From the NCBI GenBank assembly GCA_035291025.1, contig DATDTB010000087.1, forward strand, positions 1 to 6,108: a DNA stretch of 6,108 bases. Reading direction: 5' to 3'. This stretch comes from DATDTB01 sp035291025 (GTDB lineage: Archaea > Iainarchaeota > Iainarchaeia > JAFGOX01 > DATDTB01). Both the position numbers and the translations under genes were made by a program. Below the pieces are notes generated by a model that did no database searches, had not been told where the DNA came from, and was given only the letters and a program-made list of their open reading frames with translations. Shown here one piece after another: positions 5,350 to 6,108 of this stretch (its first letter is position 1; each line of letters opens with the position of its first letter).

Positions 5350-5371
5350 TCCTTCACCTCGTTTTTTTTCT

Positions 5372-6108
5372 TCACTCCTCGTAAAGCCTTTTCACGACTT
5401 CAATGTTTTCCTTGTGGCCGCGCGTGGAATCAATAGTCGTTTCGAGCACGAATGGAACCCTTCGGAGCCGCGGGTGGTTGACCAACTGCTTCATTCCCTC
5501 AACTCCGATTTTCCCCAAGCCAATGTGTTCGTGCCTGTCCTTTTTCTCTCCCAAGCCGCACTTGGAGTCGTTCAAGTGAGCCATTTTCAGTTTTTCCAGC
5601 CCCACGACTTCATTGAATTCCTTTAGGGCCGCGTCAGTTGACTCGCGGGAGCGCCAGTCGTAGCCAGCCGCGAACGAGTGCTGGGTGTCCAGGCACACGC
5701 CAACGCCTTCTCCCAGCCCAGAGCCGTCAATTATGGCCTTCAAGTGCTGCCACTTGTACCCCACCCAAGTCCCAGAGCCCGCGGTGTTTTCCAGCAATAA
5801 AGTGACGTCCTTGGGCAGCTCGCCCTTGAGCGTTTTGAGTGCAGTGGAAATCCTTTCAATTCCTTTTTCGTCGCTGGCGCCGCCGTGCGTGCCGGGGTGA
5901 AAGCAAACGTATGGAATCCCGAGCGCGGAAGCAGCCTGCGCTTCCTTTAGCACCATCTTGATTGACCCATTGTAAAGCTTTGGGTCCTGTGACGCCAGGT
6001 TTTGGAGGTAAGTCGCGTGCGACATGAAGGGCCCGATTTTCGCGCTTTCAAGCGCCTCACGGAAAAGTCTCGCGTCCTCTTTCTTTACTTCGGGGTAGTT
6101 CCAGCTCC
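5372..6108 (-). CDS. nfo: Endonuclease IV (AP endonuclease), 5' end outside the window
   Basis: The reading frame stays open from the stop at 5372 to the window edge, giving 244 residues. About 35-40 N-terminal residues of a roughly 280-residue enzyme are missing. The ATG at 6025 is internal: the residues before it (SWNYPEVKKEDARLF...) match the family. All metal-ligand motifs of the TIM-barrel AP endonuclease are present in order: SHATYLQNLA, FHPGTHGG, LLLENTAGSGT, CLDTQHSFAAGYD, HLNDSK, DRHEHIG and LETT. These match the three-zinc site of E. coli Nfo. The enzyme cuts the backbone 5' of abasic sites and clears blocked 3' ends in base excision repair. The usual CLDTCH motif has Gln for the second Cys, which is not a zinc ligand. 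It is cotranscribed with the downstream nucleotide pyrophosphohydrolase. Confidence 0.95.
   Translation of the reverse strand, partial: SWNYPEVKKEDARLFREALESAKIGPFMSHATYLQNLASQDPKLYNGSIKMVLKEAQAASALGIPYVCFHPGTHGGASDEKGIERISTALKTLKGELPKDVTLLLENTAGSGTWVGYKWQHLKAIIDGSGLGEGVGVCLDTQHSFAAGYDWRSRESTDAALKEFNEVVGLEKLKMAHLNDSKCGLGEKKDRHEHIGLGKIGVEGMKQLVNHPRLRRVPFVLETTIDSTRGHKENIEVVKRLYEE

Noticed and set aside
5372..6025. Endonuclease IV starting at the ATG at 6025
   Set aside because: The frame continues upstream with family-like sequence to the window edge; starting at 6025 would remove the first strands of the barrel.

Overview
The window reads as chromosomal DNA of an archaeon, possibly a DPANN-type lineage such as Diapherotrites or Micrarchaeota. 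This is an inference from short intergenic gaps, GGAGG/GGTGA-type ribosome binding sites, TATA-like boxes about 50-55 bases before start codons, a MIP18-type Fe-S factor, a small two-helix membrane protein of an archaeal kind, and a free-standing SET-domain protein. The lineage is a guess. There are no rRNA or tRNA genes, CRISPR arrays, transposases or phage genes. Ten protein genes, two of them cut by the window edges, fill nearly all the sequence, and no gap exceeds about 160 bases.

Left part (1-1660, all minus strand, transcribed right to left). An apparent operon runs from a TATA-like box near 1654 through a MIP18/DUF59 Fe-S assembly factor (1256-1597), a SET-domain lysine methyltransferase with a post-SET zinc motif (745-1224), a DEDDy 3'-5' exonuclease-like protein starting on TTG inside the SET stop region (200-748), and the N-terminus of an alpha/beta hydrolase (1-194, leaving the window).

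Middle part (1660-4100). A complete three-domain-sized multicopper oxidase (2115-3617, plus strand) has all four copper-binding motifs and a Met/His-rich insert. It is divergent from an 83-residue two-helix membrane protein (2006-1755) and convergent with a 118-residue exported or membrane protein whose N-terminus is His-rich (4086-3730). The two start codons of the divergent pair are equidistant from a palindromic TTTAAA. Between the two-helix gene and the MIP18 operon lies a small intergenic region with a hairpin plus T tract on the plus strand, although no plus-strand gene precedes it. The oxidase and its membrane neighbours could form a copper-handling unit; this rests on context only.

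Right part (4234-6108). A classical short-chain dehydrogenase/reductase (plus) faces a minus-strand pair. That pair is endonuclease IV (5' part outside the window), followed 22 bases later by a MazG-like nucleotide pyrophosphohydrolase. One protein repairs abasic sites and the other is expected to remove damaged nucleotides, which makes a sensible DNA-maintenance operon.

The strongest leads are the SET protein in its Fe-S/nuclease operon, the membrane-flanked copper oxidase, and the orphan hairpin-T element near 1700-1736. I see no clear evidence of an entirely new system.
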